Source of the DNA: Chloroflexota bacterium
GTDB lineage: Bacteria > Chloroflexota > Dehalococcoidia > Plut-88900
Reading direction: 5' to 3'
Assembly: GCA_022566235.1 (NCBI GenBank)
Contig: JADFJI010000088.1
Coordinates: 1 to 7,847, forward strand
DNA: 7,847 nt
Below the pieces are notes generated by a model. That model ran no database searches and was not told the origin of the DNA. It was given only the letters and a program-made list of their open reading frames with translations. Position numbers and translations under genes: made by a program. Below, piece by piece: positions 5,368-7,847 of the stretch; the first letter of the stretch is position 1; every line of letters begins with the position of its first letter.

Positions 5368-7847
5368 GTGGGCACCACACCCGTCCGCCGACAGTACCTC
5401 AGCATCAAGCGGCAGTACCCCGATGTCCTTGTCTTCTTCCGCCTCGGCGACTTCTACGAGACCTTCGATGAGGACGCCCATATCGCATCCAGGGAACTGG
5501 GAATCACCCTGACCTCCCGGGAGATGGGCCGGGGGAAGCGGTACCCCATGGCCGGCATCCCTTATCACGCCCTGGACGGCTATCTGGCCAGGCTGGTAAA
5601 GCGGGGGTACAAAGTAGCCGTATGCGAGCAGATTGGGGATCCCTCTCTGGCCAAGGGCCTGGTGGAGCGCCAGGTGGTCAGGGTCGTGACCCCGGGCACC
5701 GTGGTAGAGCCCAGCCTGCTGGAGCAGAAGGCAAACAACTATCTGGTCGCGCTGGTGCCCGAGGGTGACGAGGCGGGGATCGCCTACGTAGACATAAGCA
5801 CCGGGGAGTTCAGGGTAGCCCAGGTCGCTTCCGAAGAGGTGGCCTCGGAGCTGGAGCGCGTTAGTCCCTCGGAGCTTCTCCTTCCCCAGGACCTGGAGCC
5901 GCCCGAGTCGTGGGCCGTAGCCCCGGTCACCCCAATGCACGGGGTTGCGGCGGACCTTCAGGAGGCGCGGCGGCTTCTCCTGGACCACTTCCAGGCCACC
6001 AGCCTGGAACCCTTCGGATGCGAGGGACTGCCCCTGGCTATCCGGGCCGCGGCGGGGGTACTGGAGTACCTGATCGCTACCCAGAAATCCTCCCTGGGCC
6101 TTCTGAACCGCATCTCTACCTATTCCCTGAACGCATACATGACCGTCGACCCTCAGACCCGGCGGAACCTGGAGCTTTTCCGAAATGCCTGGAGCGGCGA
6201 GGTAGAGAGCTCCCTTCTCTCGGTGATCGATCTTACCCGGACCCCCATGGGAGGACGCCTGCTGAAAAGGTGGCTTGGCCAGCCTCTGCTCGACATAAAA
6301 GAGCTGGAGCGCCGGCAGGATGCTGTGGAGGTCTTCCACACGGATTCTATAACCCGGGCCAGGACCATCAAGCTCCTGGGGCAGGTGGGAGACCTCGAGC
6401 GGATGATTGTCCGGGTCCAAAGGGGGATCGCGAATCCCAAGGAGCTGATTGCACTGAAAAAAGGGCTTGGCCTGGGGCTCGAGCTCCGGGAGGTCCTTGA
6501 TCGGGTAGGAAAGGATACGATCTCGTGGCTGGTGGAGAGCATCCCCGACTGTGGAGAGGTGGCAGGCCTCATCGCTCGGGTCCTGGTGGACGACCCCTCG
6601 ACATCGGTGGGGGAGGGAGGAGTGGTGCGCCCCGGCTTCAACGATGACCTGGACCAGGTGAGGACGGCGTCGGCCAGTGCCCGGGACTACATTGCAGGCC
6701 TGGAGAAGAAGGAGCGACAGAGGACGGGTATCAGGACCCTCAGGGTGGGATATAACAAGGTGTTCGGCTACTACGTGGAGGTGAGCAAATCCAACCTCTC
6801 CCGTGTCCCAGATAGCTACATAAGAAAGCAGACCCTGGTCAACGGTGAGCGGTACGTAACCGAGGAGTTGAAGAAGTACGAATCGCTGATCCTCGATGCT
6901 CAAGAGAAGGTCGAGGTGCTGGAGACCTCCATATTTCGCCAGCTTTGCAGCCAGGTGGCAGCCGGCTCGGAGAAGGTGCGGTCCCTGGCAGAGGCGGTGG
7001 CCCGGGTGGACATCTTTTCTTCCCTGGCCGAAGTGGCCGCCCTCCACGGCTATGTCCGCCCTACCCTGACGGAAGGGGACGAGATTGCCATATCCGGCGG
7101 CCGTCACCCGGTGGTGGAGCGGGTGGTGGGGGAGGGGCGCTTCGTCCCCAACGATACCCAGATGTCCAACGGCAGCAGCCAGATCGTGGTGCTCACGGGG
7201 CCCAATATGTCGGGCAAGTCCACCTATCTAAGACAGGTGGCCCTCATAGTGCTGCTGGCCCAGATGGGCAGTTTTGTGCCTGCTGATTCCGCACGAATCG
7301 GCCTGGTGGACCGGATATTCACCCGGGTCGGCCTGCAAGACGACCTGGCCACGGGCCGCTCCACCTTCATGGTGGAGATGCTGGAGACGGCCGGCATCCT
7401 CCATCAGGCTACCCCCCGGTCCCTCATCGTGCTTGACGAGATCGGCAGGGGCACCAGCACCTACGACGGCCTCTCCATAGCCCAGGCGGTGGTGGAGTAT
7501 ATACACAACGATTCCCGGGTGGCCTCCAAGACCATCTTCGCCACCCATTACCACGAGCTGGTGGAGCTGGCCAAGGTGCTGCCCAGGATAGTGAACTACA
7601 ACGTGGCGGTGGCCGAGGAGGAGGGCAAGGCGATATTCCTCTACAAGGTGGTGCCCGGGGGCGCCGATAAGAGCTACGGCATCCACGTGGCCCAGCTCGC
7701 GGGGCTCCCCCGGCCCGTGATCAACCGGGCCCGAGAGGTGTTGCAGCAACTGGAGGCCAACAGCCATCGCAACAGCAAAGGCACCGCTCCGAGCAGTACC
7801 AAAGCCCCGCCCCAGGAACAGCTCTCCATGTTCCAGGCCAGGCCTCA
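5368..7847 (+). CDS. mutS: DNA mismatch repair ATPase MutS, 3' end beyond the window
   Basis: MutS binds mismatches and small loops in DNA and recruits MutL in an ATP-dependent way. The frame runs from GTG 5368 without a stop through 826 codons to the window edge. Domain I carries the mismatch-reading Phe-x-Glu motif (F29-Y30-E31 in GDFYETF). The connector, lever and clamp domains follow, including the RTGIRTLRVGYNKVFGYYVEV block. The ATPase domain has Walker A G611-PNMSGK-S618, the GRSTFMVEM signature (663-671), Walker B with D690-E691, and the H-loop ATHYHEL (725-731). A likely sliding-clamp binding motif QLSMF lies at 818-822, so only the last few dozen residues should be missing. All catalytic residues that I can identify are intact, and codon use matches the molybdo-subunit gene. 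The start is fixed by an adjacent upstream TGA and a strong ribosome binding site. Confidence 0.97.
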   Translation, partial: MGTTPVRRQYLSIKRQYPDVLVFFRLGDFYETFDEDAHIASRELGITLTSREMGRGKRYPMAGIPYHALDGYLARLVKRGYKVAVCEQIGDPSLAKGLVERQVVRVVTPGTVVEPSLLEQKANNYLVALVPEGDEAGIAYVDISTGEFRVAQVASEEVASELERVSPSELLLPQDLEPPESWAVAPVTPMHGVAADLQEARRLLLDHFQATSLEPFGCEGLPLAIRAAAGVLEYLIATQKSSLGLLNRISTYSLNAYMTVDPQTRRNLELFRNAWSGEVESSLLSVIDLTRTPMGGRLLKRWLGQPLLDIKELERRQDAVEVFHTDSITRARTIKLLGQVGDLERMIVRVQRGIANPKELIALKKGLGLGLELREVLDRVGKDTISWLVESIPDCGEVAGLIARVLVDDPSTSVGEGGVVRPGFNDDLDQVRTASASARDYIAGLEKKERQRTGIRTLRVGYNKVFGYYVEVSKSNLSRVPDSYIRKQTLVNGERYVTEELKKYESLILDAQEKVEVLETSIFRQLCSQVAAGSEKVRSLAEAVARVDIFSSLAEVAALHGYVRPTLTEGDEIAISGGRHPVVERVVGEGRFVPNDTQMSNGSSQIVVLTGPNMSGKSTYLRQVALIVLLAQMGSFVPADSARIGLVDRIFTRVGLQDDLATGRSTFMVEMLETAGILHQATPRSLIVLDEIGRGTSTYDGLSIAQAVVEYIHNDSRVASKTIFATHYHELVELAKVLPRIVNYNVAVAEEEGKAIFLYKVVPGGADKSYGIHVAQLAGLPRPVINRAREVLQQLEANSHRNSKGTAPSSTKAPPQEQLSMFQARP

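Noticed and set aside
5281..7107. A 608-codon open frame on the minus strand
   Set aside because: It lies fully antisense to mutS, which has intact family motifs throughout. Its translation is low-complexity (rich in Gly, Leu, His and Gln) with no recognisable domain. GC-rich codon bias readily creates such shadow frames.

Overview
This 7.8 kb window looks like a short, partly disturbed contig from an uncultured anaerobic bacterium. A Chloroflexota (Dehalococcoidia-like) host is my best guess. It rests only on the style of the formate dehydrogenase/NuoG-like protein and on the GC-rich codon use (frequent AGG for Arg, GAG for Glu) of its three host-type genes. No rRNA or other phylogenetic marker is present, so the assignment is weak.

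Layout: (1) 1-48 is AT-rich and holds no gene. (2) About 49-732, minus strand, is an internal piece of a gamma-glutamyltranspeptidase (GGT), cut at both ends and with a codon habit unlike the rest. (3) At about 710-740 the sequence switches within a few tens of bases to the plus-strand 3' half of a NuoF/HymB-type NADH-dehydrogenase subunit (to 1308). (4) 1337-2444 is a lower-GC lipoprotein/seven-bladed beta-propeller gene, broken by one frameshift at a run of nine T. (5) 2527-5253 is a complete, iron-sulfur-rich molybdopterin oxidoreductase (NuoG/formate-dehydrogenase-alpha type, 908 aa). (6) 5368 to the window end is DNA mismatch repair mutS, nearly complete but open at the 3' edge.

Functionally, the NuoF-like subunit (NADH/FMN side) and the 908-aa molybdo-subunit would normally sit side by side as parts of one soluble NAD-linked oxidoreductase. 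Here the propeller gene lies between them, and the NuoF reading frame stops just after its KRCPAGxC motif, where many relatives continue into a ferredoxin domain. mutS has its own strong ribosome binding site and is probably expressed separately.

The points most worth a second look are the atypical active site of the molybdo-subunit (Cys-Pro where formate dehydrogenases have Cys/Sec-His), the frameshift at the T9 tract inside a surface lipoprotein, the propeller gene interrupting a nuoF-fdhA pair, and the head-to-head GGT/NuoF junction, which may be an assembly or amplification chimera. I see no CRISPR array, tRNA, rRNA, transposase or clear new defence system.
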